DNA from: an uncultured Oscillospiraceae bacterium
Lineage (GTDB): Bacteria; Bacillota; Clostridia; Oscillospirales; Oscillospiraceae
DNA length: 64,000 nucleotides
Assembly: GCA_934569225.1 (NCBI GenBank)
Contig: CAKTKC010000010.1
Location: 34,725 to 98,724, forward strand
Reading direction: 5' to 3'
Position 1 is the stretch's first letter, and each line of letters opens with the position of its first letter. Below, piece by piece: positions 1 through 7,926 of the stretch. The notes under the pieces were generated by a model, which saw only the letters and a list, made by a program, of their open reading frames with translations, made no database searches and was not told the DNA's origin. Made by a program: the position numbers and the translations under genes.

Positions 1-123
1 GCCGCCATCGCCGGAGGCGCAGCCGTGGTCGTACTGCTGGCGGTCATTCTTCTGCTTTGCCGTCACCGCAAAAAGAAAAAAGCCGCAAAGGCGGAAGCTT
101 CTGCCGCAAACGAAAACACCTGA
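1..123 (+). CDS. C-terminal end of a single-pass membrane protein (partial)
   Basis: The first 40 codons of the window are open in frame 1 and end at TGA 121-123. They encode a hydrophobic stretch of about 17 residues (AAVVVLLAVILLLC) followed by a basic anchor RHRKKKK and a short Ala/Glu-rich tail. This is the usual C-terminal membrane anchor of an extracytoplasmic protein with its tail in the cytoplasm. The N-terminal domain lies outside the window, so the function cannot be named. A good hairpin terminator follows within 10 bases, which supports this being the true end of the gene. Confidence 0.7.
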   Translation, partial: AAIAGGAAVVVLLAVILLLCRHRKKKKAAKAEASAANENT

Positions 124-128
124 CTTTC

Positions 129-169
129 GGGTCGGTCACCATTTTCTGGTGGCCGACCCATTCTTTTTG
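129..169 (+). terminator. Rho-independent terminator of the partial membrane-protein gene
   Basis: The arms 129-140 and 148-159 pair over 12 bp with one G-U, around a 7-nt loop, and the stem is followed by TTCTTTTTG. Confidence 0.8.
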
Positions 170-201
170 TAAAGAAACGGTTAAATTTCTCCATTCATTC
201 A

Positions 202-230
202 CACTTTGTTTACAACACATTTGCTATAAT
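202..230 (+). promoter_or_regulatory. Extended -10 promoter of the dehydratase activator
   Basis: TGCTATAAT (222-230) is a perfect extended -10 element. The -35 at the 17-bp position is poor (CACTTT, 202-207), which is normal for extended -10 promoters. It lies 56 bases ahead of the chosen start codon. Confidence 0.6.
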
Positions 231-285
231 ACGGAATACCTTTTTGTGTAATTATAACAAAACTCAGAGGATGGAGAGACAGACC

Positions 286-3200
286 ATGATTACATATCGC
301 GCCGGTATCGACATCGGCTCAACCACCGTCAAGCTTGTGCTGCTGGACGAAAACGGAGAAATCCTGTTTGGACAGTACCGCCGCCACTGCGCCCATACCC
401 AGCAGACACTGCGGCAGCTCCTTGCCGAAGCGCGGGAACAGGTCGGCCCCTGCCTTTTGCAGGTGAAGATCACAGGCTCCGGCTCCATCAATCTCGGCAA
501 GGCCATGGGCATCGGCTTCGTGCAGGAGGTAGTGGCTGTCGCTTCCGCATTGCAGGCCGTCGCGCCCCAGACCGATGTGGCCATTGAGCTGGGCGGTGAG
601 GACGCCAAAATCATTTATTTCCGGGGCGGACTGGATGAGCGGATGAACGGCGTCTGCGCAGGCGGCACCGGCTCCTTCATCGACCAGATGGCCTCCCTGC
701 TCCAGACCGACGCCGCCGGACTGAACGCACAGGCCGAGCACTATCAGGAAATCTATCCCATTGCCGCCCGCTGCGGCGTGTTTGCGAAAACCGATATTCA
801 GCCCCTCATCAACGAGGGCGCGACCACCGCCGACCTGGCCGCATCCATTTTTCAGGCCGTGGTCAATCAGACCATCTCCGGCCTTGCCTGCGGCAAGCCC
901 ATCCGGGGCTGTGTCGCGTTCCTGGGCGGACCTCTGCACTTCCTGCCCGAGCTGAAAAAGGCCTTTATCCGAACCCTGAAGCTCACCCCCGAGACCACCG
1001 TCGACCCGGAGAATTCCCATCTGTTCGCCGCCATGGGCGCGGCGCTGGAATCCGGCGACGCCGAAGCCGTCAGCATGGACGGCCTGATCGACCGGTTGGA
1101 CAAGGGCGTGGAAATGGCCTTTGAATTAAAGCGCCTTGACCCCCTGTTTGCCACCCGGGAAGACCATCAGGCGTTCTGCGCCCGGCACAGCAAGGCCGTT
1201 GTCCGCCGGGAGAGCCTGTCCGGGTATCGGGGTGACTGCTTCCTCGGCATCGACGCCGGTTCCACCACCACGAAGGTGGCGCTCATCGGCAGCGACGGTC
1301 AGCTTCTCTTCTCCTACTACGCCAACAATCAGGGCAATCCCATCCGCACCGCCATGGAGGCCATGGCACGGCTCCGGGAAGAGCTGCCCGAGGGCGCGCA
1401 CATCGCCCGTTCCTGCTCCACGGGCTACGGAGAATCCCTCCTGAAATCCGCTTTCTGCTTAGACGAGGGCGAGGTGGAGACCATCGCCCACTGCACCGCC
1501 GCCGCGTTTTTTGACCCGGAGGTGGACTGCGTGCTGGACATCGGCGGGCAGGACATGAAGTGCGTCAAGCTGAAAAACGGCAGCGTAGACACCATATTGC
1601 TGAACGAAGCCTGCTCCTCCGGCTGCGGCTCCTTCATCGAGAACTTCGCCAATTCCCTGGGCTACAGCGCCGAGGGCTTTGCCAAAGAGGCGCTGTTCGC
1701 CAAAAATCCCATCGACCTTGGCACCCGATGCACCGTGTTCATGAATTCCAACGTCAAGCAGGCGCAAAAAGAGGGCGCTACGGTGCAGGATATCTCCGCG
1801 GGACTTGCCTACTCCGTCATCAAGAACGCCCTTTACAAGGTCATCAAGCTGGCCGACCCCGCCGACCTGGGCAAACACATCGTGGTGCAGGGCGGCACCT
1901 TCTACAACCAGGCGGTGCTTCGCGCCTTTGAGAAAATCGCCGGTGTGGAGGCTACCTGCCCCGACATTTCCGGCATTATGGGTGCCTTCGGTGCGGCGCT
2001 GGTAGCGCGGGAACGCTATCACGGTCAGGAAAGCACTACCCTTCCCCTGAACGACATCCTGAATCTGACCTACACCACCTCCACCACCCGCTGCGGCGGC
2101 TGCTCCAACCGGTGTATGCTGACCATCAACAAATTCCCCGGCGGACGCCGCCACGTCACCGGCAACCGATGCGAAAAGGGTCTGGGCGGCGCGGGAACCG
2201 GGCGGAAAGGTCCCAACGTGATGGCCTATAAGCTGAACCGGATGTTCGACTATCCCCCGCTGGAAAATCCCATCCGGGGCGTCATCGGCATCCCCAGAGT
2301 GCTGAATATGTACGAAAACTACCCCTTCTGGGCAACATTCTTCCGGGAACTGGGCTTCCGGGTAGTCCTCTCCCCCAAGTCCAACCGGAAAATCTACGAG
2401 CTGGGCATGGAGTCCATCCCCTCGGAATCCGAGTGCTACCCCGCCAAACTCTCTCACGGCCACGTCCAGTGGCTCATCAATGAAGGCGTCAAGACCATTT
2501 TCCACCCCTGCGTGTTCTACGAGCATCAGGAGACCCCCGGCGCGCAGAATCACTACAACTGCCCCATCGTGGTCTCCTACCCGGAGAATCTGAAAAACAA
2601 CGTGGAAGCCGTCGCCGACGGCGAAGTCCGCTACATCCGCCCCTTCCTCGCCTTCACCAGCGAGAAAATCGCCGCCGACCGGCTGGCCGCCCTGTGCAAG
2701 GAAGAATGGGGCATCGGCGCCAAAGAAGTCCGCGCTGCCGTCCACAAGGCATGGGAAGAACAGCAGCACGCTAAGGCCGACGTCCGGGCGGAGGGGCAAA
2801 AGGCGCTGCAATGGATGGCGGAAAATCACGCCCGGGGCATCGTTCTCGCGGGCAGGCCCTACCACATCGACCCTGAGATCAACCACGGCATTCCGGAAAT
2901 GATTGCCTCCTACGATCTCGCCGTCCTCACCGAGGACTGCCTGCCCATCGATTTCACCCCCGAACGCCCCCTCCGGGTCAACGACCAGTGGGTCTACCAT
3001 TCCCGGCTGTACAGCGCGGCGGAATTTGTACGGAATCGGGAGGATCTGGAGCTGATCCAGCTGAATTCCTTCGGCTGCGGTCTGGACGCTGTCACCACCG
3101 ATCAGGTGTGCGAAATTCTGGAGGGCAGCAACAAGCTCTACACCGTCCTGAAAATCGACGAGGTAAACAATCTGGGCGCTGCCCGTATCCGCATCCGCAG

Positions 3201-4527
3201 TCTGCTTGCCGCCATGAACCAGCGTCAGGCGCGGGGCATCCGCCCCCAGCCCAAGCCCGCCGCTTATCACCGGTCGGAGTTCACCAAGGAAATGTACCAA
3301 TCCGGCTACACCATCCTCGCCCCCCAGATGAGCCCCATTCACTTTGACCTGCTGGAGCCGATCTTCAAAAAGTACGGCTATCACATCGAAGTGCTTGCCA
3401 ACGACAACCGCGCCGCCATCGACATGGGGCTGAAATTCGTGAACAACGACGCCTGCTTCCCCTCCATCACCGTGGTGGGGCAGATCATGGACGCGGTGCT
3501 TTCCGGGAAATACGATACGGACAAGCTGGCCGTGATGATGACCCAGACCGGCGGCTGCTGCCGGGCGAGCAACTACGTGGGCTTCATCCGCCGGGCGCTG
3601 GACAAGGCGGGACTGGGGCATATCCCGGTCATCTCCCTGAACGCCAACGGCATGGAGACCAACGAGGGCTTCAAGCTCTCCCCCGGCCTTCTGTTCACCG
3701 CCCTGCGGGGCGTGGTCTACGGCGACCTGTTCATGCGTTGCCTGTACCGGGTACGTCCCTACGAGAAGGAGAAGGGCTCCGCAAACGCCCTTCATCAGAA
3801 ATGGCTGGAAATCGCCATCGATTCTCTGGTGAACAGCAAGAGCAAGTGGTCGTACAAGGCGGTTTGCAGCGGCATTGTGGAAGCCTTTGATGCACTCCCC
3901 ATTGACGAGACTCTGCACAAGCCCAGAGTCGGCGTGGTGGGCGAGATTCTGGTCAAGTACATGCCTCTCGCCAACAACCATCTGGTCGATCTGCTGGAAG
4001 CCGAGGGAGCGGAGGCCGTGGTGCCTGACCTGATGGATTTCCTGAACTACTGCGTGTACAATGGCGATTACAAGCATGAATTCTTAGGCGCGGGCTGGAC
4101 AAGCGCCGCCACGGCAAAGCTCGGCGTGGACACCATCCGCCTGATTCGCAAGCCCGCCCTGGACGCGCTGGAAAAGAGCCGCCGATTTGAGCCGCCCATG
4201 CCCATTGAGCAGGTGGCGGAGCTGGCAAAGCCCTTCCTCTCCATCGGCAACCAGTACGGCGAAGGGTGGTTCCTCACGGGAGAAATGGCGGAGCTGGTTC
4301 TCTCCGGCACGCCCAACATTGTGTGCATCCAGCCCTTCGCGTGCCTGCCCAACCACGTTGTGGGTAAGGGCGTCATCAAGGCGCTGAAAAAGGCCTATCC
4401 CCAGTCCAACATCGTAGCCGTGGACTACGACCCCGGCGCGTCGGAGGTCAATCAGCTCAACCGCATCAAGCTGATGCTGTCCACCGCGAAAAAGCGTCTG
4501 GCCGAGGAAGAAGCCGCCGCAGTATAA
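286..4527 (+). CDS. Giant acyl-CoA dehydratase activase (BadF/BadG/HgdC ATPase plus DUF2229)
   Basis: The 1413-residue protein belongs to the large 2-hydroxyacyl-CoA dehydratase activator family. Two ASKHA ATPase domains are visible, each with its own phosphate loop: GIDIGSTTVK near residue 7 and GIDAGSTTTK near residue 319. Each also has a Cys-containing cluster motif (GVCAGGTGSFID; ACSSGCGSF). A Cys-rich linker near residue 600 (RCGGCSNRCM) leads into the DUF2229/HgdB-like C-terminal half. In the family the activator uses ATP to inject an electron from a 4Fe-4S cluster into a dehydratase. No dehydratase subunit genes are adjacent, so the substrate is unknown. The ATG at 286 is chosen because GGAGAG at 273-278 is well spaced; upstream TTG 244 and ATG 271 have no usable ribosome site. 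Confidence 0.9.
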   Translation: MITYRAGIDIGSTTVKLVLLDENGEILFGQYRRHCAHTQQTLRQLLAEAREQVGPCLLQVKITGSGSINLGKAMGIGFVQEVVAVASALQAVAPQTDVAIELGGEDAKIIYFRGGLDERMNGVCAGGTGSFIDQMASLLQTDAAGLNAQAEHYQEIYPIAARCGVFAKTDIQPLINEGATTADLAASIFQAVVNQTISGLACGKPIRGCVAFLGGPLHFLPELKKAFIRTLKLTPETTVDPENSHLFAAMGAALESGDAEAVSMDGLIDRLDKGVEMAFELKRLDPLFATREDHQAFCARHSKAVVRRESLSGYRGDCFLGIDAGSTTTKVALIGSDGQLLFSYYANNQGNPIRTAMEAMARLREELPEGAHIARSCSTGYGESLLKSAFCLDEGEVETIAHCTAAAFFDPEVDCVLDIGGQDMKCVKLKNGSVDTILLNEACSSGCGSFIENFANSLGYSAEGFAKEALFAKNPIDLGTRCTVFMNSNVKQAQKEGATVQDISAGLAYSVIKNALYKVIKLADPADLGKHIVVQGGTFYNQAVLRAFEKIAGVEATCPDISGIMGAFGAALVARERYHGQESTTLPLNDILNLTYTTSTTRCGGCSNRCMLTINKFPGGRRHVTGNRCEKGLGGAGTGRKGPNVMAYKLNRMFDYPPLENPIRGVIGIPRVLNMYENYPFWATFFRELGFRVVLSPKSNRKIYELGMESIPSESECYPAKLSHGHVQWLINEGVKTIFHPCVFYEHQETPGAQNHYNCPIVVSYPENLKNNVEAVADGEVRYIRPFLAFTSEKIAADRLAALCKEEWGIGAKEVRAAVHKAWEEQQHAKADVRAEGQKALQWMAENHARGIVLAGRPYHIDPEINHGIPEMIASYDLAVLTEDCLPIDFTPERPLRVNDQWVYHSRLYSAAEFVRNREDLELIQLNSFGCGLDAVTTDQVCEILEGSNKLYTVLKIDEVNNLGAARIRIRSLLAAMNQRQARGIRPQPKPAAYHRSEFTKEMYQSGYTILAPQMSPIHFDLLEPIFKKYGYHIEVLANDNRAAIDMGLKFVNNDACFPSITVVGQIMDAVLSGKYDTDKLAVMMTQTGGCCRASNYVGFIRRALDKAGLGHIPVISLNANGMETNEGFKLSPGLLFTALRGVVYGDLFMRCLYRVRPYEKEKGSANALHQKWLEIAIDSLVNSKSKWSYKAVCSGIVEAFDALPIDETLHKPRVGVVGEILVKYMPLANNHLVDLLEAEGAEAVVPDLMDFLNYCVYNGDYKHEFLGAGWTSAATAKLGVDTIRLIRKPALDALEKSRRFEPPMPIEQVAELAKPFLSIGNQYGEGWFLTGEMAELVLSGTPNIVCIQPFACLPNHVVGKGVIKALKKAYPQSNIVAVDYDPGASEVNQLNRIKLMLSTAKKRLAEEEAAAV

Positions 4528-4534
4528 GTTTAAG

Positions 4535-4565
4535 GCAGGACACCGAATTGGTGTCCTGCATTTTG
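4535..4565. terminator. Terminator between convergent genes
   Basis: A perfect 10-bp stem (4535-4544 with 4550-4559) and a 5-nt loop are followed on the plus strand by ATTTTGCTT. It lies between the stops of the activator and of the minus-strand anti-sigma gene; the minus-strand U tract is weaker. Confidence 0.85.
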
Positions 4566-4566
4566 C

Positions 4567-5730
4567 TTATTCAAAAGGAACATAGTAATACGGCTTACTC
4601 ACCCGTTTGCCCTGATCGTTCAGTTCGCTGCCGTTGTAGAAGCTCACGCCTGCGATCTGTTCCGGGTCGAGAACCATGTTCAGGGTATGCTCGATGCACG
4701 TGTACGTGTGGCTGTCAGCATCCCAGGAACCGCTGCCGTCGCCGTAAGGCCGGATGTCGGTTCCGTCTTTTAAGCGGATGCTCGCCGGGGTCGGCGACCA
4801 GCCCGTTTTCTCCGTAAAATCAACATCGTCCGTATATTCATCCCCCAGCCGGAAGGCGAACCTCATGCTGTACTGGCCGATTTCCGCCTCAAGGAGTGTT
4901 ACGTCCCACTGTTCTCCGACCTTGGCGTTGGGCGTCCACTTTTTCGGTGCCTCCGTGGTGCCTTCCAGCGTCCAGCGCAGCTCCCAGTTGCCGGGGGTAG
5001 TCATGATATCCTCGTCTTCAAACTTCTCGCCCTGAATTCCGAAGCCGGTGAAGGTCACGGCCATTTCTTTTCCGAACAGGCTCTCATCCGGAGAGAATGC
5101 AAAATCGATGCTGAATTCAATGCTTCCGTCGGCCAGCTGATAGTCCAGAAGCAGCTGTTGGTCTTCTCCCACCCGGGGAACCGGCTGGCCGTTCTTGACA
5201 TATGTGGGATTGTGGTCGGCATCCCAGAGCACACCGTCAAAAAACTGAGCGCCCCAACTCATGGGCATCACTTCTCCATCCACCCGGTAGTCCCACCATG
5301 CCCAGGGCGCCTGCCCTTCTTCCAGCTGTAAACCCTCAATGCGGAAAATGGCTCTGCAGCCGTACTGATCCATCAGCGTCTGGGCGAGGGTGACGGTAAT
5401 GCCGTTGTCCGTTGCGGAAACGGCTTCCTTTTTCCCGTTCTTCGTCTCGGTGGGGGTCACGGACAGGCCGCTCTTCTCCGCCTGCTTTTTGACCTGCTCG
5501 GAGATCTGCGCAGTGCCGCCGGTGTTTCCGTACTGCATGGTCGCCGTCCAGCGGGTGATGGCTGCCGCCGCCGTCATGGTGGCCATAATCAGCGCCGCCG
5601 CCAGAATGAGCAGCAACTTTTTCTTGCCGAAGCCCCTTGCTTTTCCCTTTCCGAATGTTCCGAATTCCGATTCCTCGATCAGTTCCGCATCCAGATTCTG
5701 AATGCCCTGCAGCATATCCTTGCCTGTCAT
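4567..5730 (-). CDS. DUF4179-type membrane anti-sigma factor candidate
   Basis: This 387-residue protein has a short cytoplasmic N-terminus of about 38 residues, one membrane helix (KKKLLLILAAALIMATM, about residues 39-56) and a large extracytoplasmic domain rich in Trp/Tyr. The architecture and the position directly behind an ECF sigma gene match the DUF4179 anti-sigma families of Firmicutes, which hold the sigma factor at the membrane until an envelope signal arrives. The start at 5730 overlaps the sigma stop by ATGA and has AAAGGAGG ahead of it. The open frame continues upstream to 5973, but that part only shadows the sigma gene. The signal is unknown. Confidence 0.75.
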   Translation of the reverse strand: MTGKDMLQGIQNLDAELIEESEFGTFGKGKARGFGKKKLLLILAAALIMATMTAAAAITRWTATMQYGNTGGTAQISEQVKKQAEKSGLSVTPTETKNGKKEAVSATDNGITVTLAQTLMDQYGCRAIFRIEGLQLEEGQAPWAWWDYRVDGEVMPMSWGAQFFDGVLWDADHNPTYVKNGQPVPRVGEDQQLLLDYQLADGSIEFSIDFAFSPDESLFGKEMAVTFTGFGIQGEKFEDEDIMTTPGNWELRWTLEGTTEAPKKWTPNAKVGEQWDVTLLEAEIGQYSMRFAFRLGDEYTDDVDFTEKTGWSPTPASIRLKDGTDIRPYGDGSGSWDADSHTYTCIEHTLNMVLDPEQIAGVSFYNGSELNDQGKRVSKPYYYVPFE

Positions 5731-6281
5731 ACCTGAAAACCCTCCTTTTTTAAGTAAACCGCCAACTTTTCCCGCATCCGGGACAGCCGCATCAGCACGG
5801 CGCTCTGGCTGATCTCGTAGCGCAGAGCAATTTCGCTGACGCTGTCGCCGAACCAGTACCGCCGGACGAAGATCATCCGGTTGTCCGCCGTCTGCCTCCA
5901 TAGAAAGCTGCCCACCAACCGGCTGATCTCGGCGCTTCTCACATCCGTTTCCTGCCACTGGCCGGGGATACATTCCTCCATCTCCTGGGTCAGCGCAACG
6001 ACCTCGGCCTTGCGCTTTGCCGCGTTGTTCCAGTCCAGCCGGTCAAAGGCGAAGTGGCGGCAGATTTTTGCGAGATAGGCAAAAAAGTGAACCGGTTTCG
6101 TGGGAGGAATGGTGTCCCACGCCTTGAAGTAGGTGTCATTGACACACTCCTGGGCGTCCTCCCTGCTTCCCACAATATTTTCTGACAGCCTTGTGAGCTT
6201 CGCGCCATACCGGTCGTCCGTCTGCCGGATGGCGTCTTCGTTTCGGGTGAAGAACAGCTGTATGATTTGTTCATCATTCAT
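5727..6281 (-). CDS. ECF-type RNA polymerase sigma factor
   Basis: The 184-residue protein has the two-domain sigma-70 ECF layout. Region 2 (about residues 20-90) contains SREDAQECVNDTYFKAWDTI, and region 4 (about 125-180) is a helix-turn-helix (FGDSVSEIALRYEISQSAVLMRLSRMREKL). It would redirect RNA polymerase to a small regulon, probably including its own operon. AGGAGGTG precedes the ATG. It is first in a two-gene operon with its membrane anti-sigma partner and overlaps it by 4 nt, so the two are translationally coupled. The target promoters cannot be deduced from this window alone. Confidence 0.9.
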   Translation of the reverse strand: MNDEQIIQLFFTRNEDAIRQTDDRYGAKLTRLSENIVGSREDAQECVNDTYFKAWDTIPPTKPVHFFAYLAKICRHFAFDRLDWNNAAKRKAEVVALTQEMEECIPGQWQETDVRSAEISRLVGSFLWRQTADNRMIFVRRYWFGDSVSEIALRYEISQSAVLMRLSRMREKLAVYLKKEGFQV

Positions 6282-6383
6282 TCAACGCACCTCCTGTGTT
6301 TTGTCCTTCACCCTGATAGAAGGATTTTCAACTCAAAACCTAACACATTTCGCCGAAATTCTCAAGATTTTCTTTGTGGACGC

Positions 6384-6412
6384 GAAAAGGCGGCGTGGCC
6401 GAAGCCACGCCG
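6384..6412 (-). terminator. Terminator of the aminotransferase gene
   Basis: Perfect 9-bp stem 6391-6399/6404-6412 with a 4-nt loop; the minus strand continues CCTTTTCG. It lies 23 bases past the aminotransferase stop. Confidence 0.75.
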
Positions 6413-6434
6413 TCCTGCAAAAATTCAGACATAT

Positions 6435-7712
6435 TTATTTTGCCAGCAGCTTTTCCAGCGCCGCAAGACGCAGGCTCAGACACAGCACCTCCATGGCCTT
6501 TTCCAGCTCCGCCACCGGGGGCAGGCTGGGGGCAATGCGGAGGTTGGAATCCTCCGGGTCGTTGCGGTAGGGGTAAGTCGCACCGGCGTTGGTCAGCACC
6601 ACACCGGCCTCCTTGCACAGCGTCCAGACCCGCTTTGCCGTGCCGGGCATGGCGAACAGGCTGACGAAATAACCGCCCTTGGGGTCGTTCCAGTGGGCAA
6701 TGTCCAAAGGCTTGATCTCCCGGTTCAGCCATTTTGCCACGCACTCAAATTTCGGCGCCATGACGGAGGCGTGGAGCTTCATGATCTCCAGCGTGTGCGC
6801 CTTGTCCTTAAGAAAACGCACATGACGCAGCTGGTTGACCTTGTCGTAGGAGATCATCTGCACACCGAAAATGCCGGTGAAATAGCAGATATTGGCCTCG
6901 CTGGCGGCCATGCAGGAAATGCCGCCGCCGGCAAAGGTGATCTTGGAAGTGGACGCGAACTCGTAGACCATATCCGGCCGTCCCGCCTCGTCGCACAGGG
7001 AAAGTATGTCCGGGAACGGGACGTAGTCGCCCTCAAACTCGTGGACGCCATAGGCGTTGTCCCAGATGATGGCAAAGTCCGGGGCGGCGGGCTTCAGGTG
7101 GGCAAAGCGGCGGATGGTCTCGTCGGAGTAAATGATACCGTCGGGGTTGGAGTATTTGGGAACCGTCCAGATGAGCTTGACCTGGGGATCCTTCACCAGC
7201 TCCTCCACCATGTCCATGTCCGGACCCTCGGGGGTCATGGGAACGGGAATCAGCTCCGCGCCGAAGAACTCGCCGATCTGGAAATGCCGGTCATAGCCGG
7301 GGGCGGGGCAGAGAAATTTTACCTTTTCCTCCCGGCACCAGGGCTTGGGACTGTGGAGCAGACCGTGGGTATAGGCGCGGGACACCACGTCGAACATCAT
7401 ATTCAGAGAAGCCGCGCCGCCGACGAACACCTGATCCGCCTTGCAGCCCAGCACGTCCGCCCAATAGGCACGGGCGCTGGGAATACCCGCCAGCTCGCCA
7501 TAATTCCGGGCGTCCACGCCGTCATCGTAGCAATCCTCAGGGGTTTGCAATACAGTCAGCAGGCCGCTGACCATGTCCAGCTGTTCCGTCGCGGGCTTGC
7601 CCCGGGCCATGTTCAGCTTCAGCCCCTGCGCCTTGCAGGCTTCGTAGGACGCCAGCACGCTGCCGTATTCACGTTCCAGTTCTTCCCGGGTCATGCAGGA
7701 ATAGGGAGTCAT
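6435..7712 (-). CDS. Type Ic aspartate aminotransferase (PLP-dependent, fold type I)
   Basis: This 425-residue protein matches the Asp_aminotransf (class Ic) subgroup of aspartate aminotransferases rather than the AspC/AspB type. Visible family landmarks are ARGKPATEQLD near the N-terminus, the substrate/PLP region WDNAYGVHEF, and the PLP-lysine motif ASTSKITFAGGG. It should interconvert aspartate/2-oxoglutarate with oxaloacetate/glutamate in the cytoplasm. An ATG at 7721 sits directly against AAAGG, so the next in-frame ATG (7712), 9 bases from AAAGG, is the better start. The gene is monocistronic between its own promoter and terminator. Confidence 0.88.
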   Translation of the reverse strand: MTPYSCMTREELEREYGSVLASYEACKAQGLKLNMARGKPATEQLDMVSGLLTVLQTPEDCYDDGVDARNYGELAGIPSARAYWADVLGCKADQVFVGGAASLNMMFDVVSRAYTHGLLHSPKPWCREEKVKFLCPAPGYDRHFQIGEFFGAELIPVPMTPEGPDMDMVEELVKDPQVKLIWTVPKYSNPDGIIYSDETIRRFAHLKPAAPDFAIIWDNAYGVHEFEGDYVPFPDILSLCDEAGRPDMVYEFASTSKITFAGGGISCMAASEANICYFTGIFGVQMISYDKVNQLRHVRFLKDKAHTLEIMKLHASVMAPKFECVAKWLNREIKPLDIAHWNDPKGGYFVSLFAMPGTAKRVWTLCKEAGVVLTNAGATYPYRNDPEDSNLRIAPSLPPVAELEKAMEVLCLSLRLAALEKLLAK

Positions 7713-7753
7713 ATCGATCATCCTTTCGGCATTTTGACAAGTTTTACGTGTAT

Positions 7754-7782
7754 ATTATATGTCTGAATCCCCAAAAATGCAA
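7754..7782 (-). promoter_or_regulatory. Promoter of the aminotransferase gene
   Basis: On the minus strand, TTGCAT (7777-7782), 17-bp spacer, TATAAT (7754-7759). Confidence 0.75.
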
Positions 7783-7885
7783 CATCAGATTGGTCAAAAA
7801 TTCATTTTTCGTCTCAAAAGTCAAGAAATCTGTGAAATGCACAAAGTTTCCTGCACACGATAAATCGTTTTACTGCATATTTTCG

Positions 7886-7920
7886 CACAAAAACGGCGTG
7901 ACCGAACCCGGTCACGCCGT
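7886..7920 (-). terminator. Terminator of the branching enzyme gene
   Basis: Perfect 11-bp stem 7893-7903/7910-7920, 6-nt loop, followed on the minus strand by TTTTTGTG. It sits 7 bases past the glgB stop. Confidence 0.85.
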
Positions 7921-7926
7921 CTTCCG

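Noticed and set aside
1459..4077. Very long open frame on the minus strand within the dehydratase activator
   Set aside because: It is the antisense shadow of a GC-rich gene: low-complexity His/Val/Gly-rich translation with no domain and no ribosome site.
6282..6380. Possible ECF-type autoregulated promoter (GTTAGGTTTTGAG and TTCTATC on the minus strand)
   Set aside because: The spacing and sequence do not match a known ECF consensus well enough to call it.
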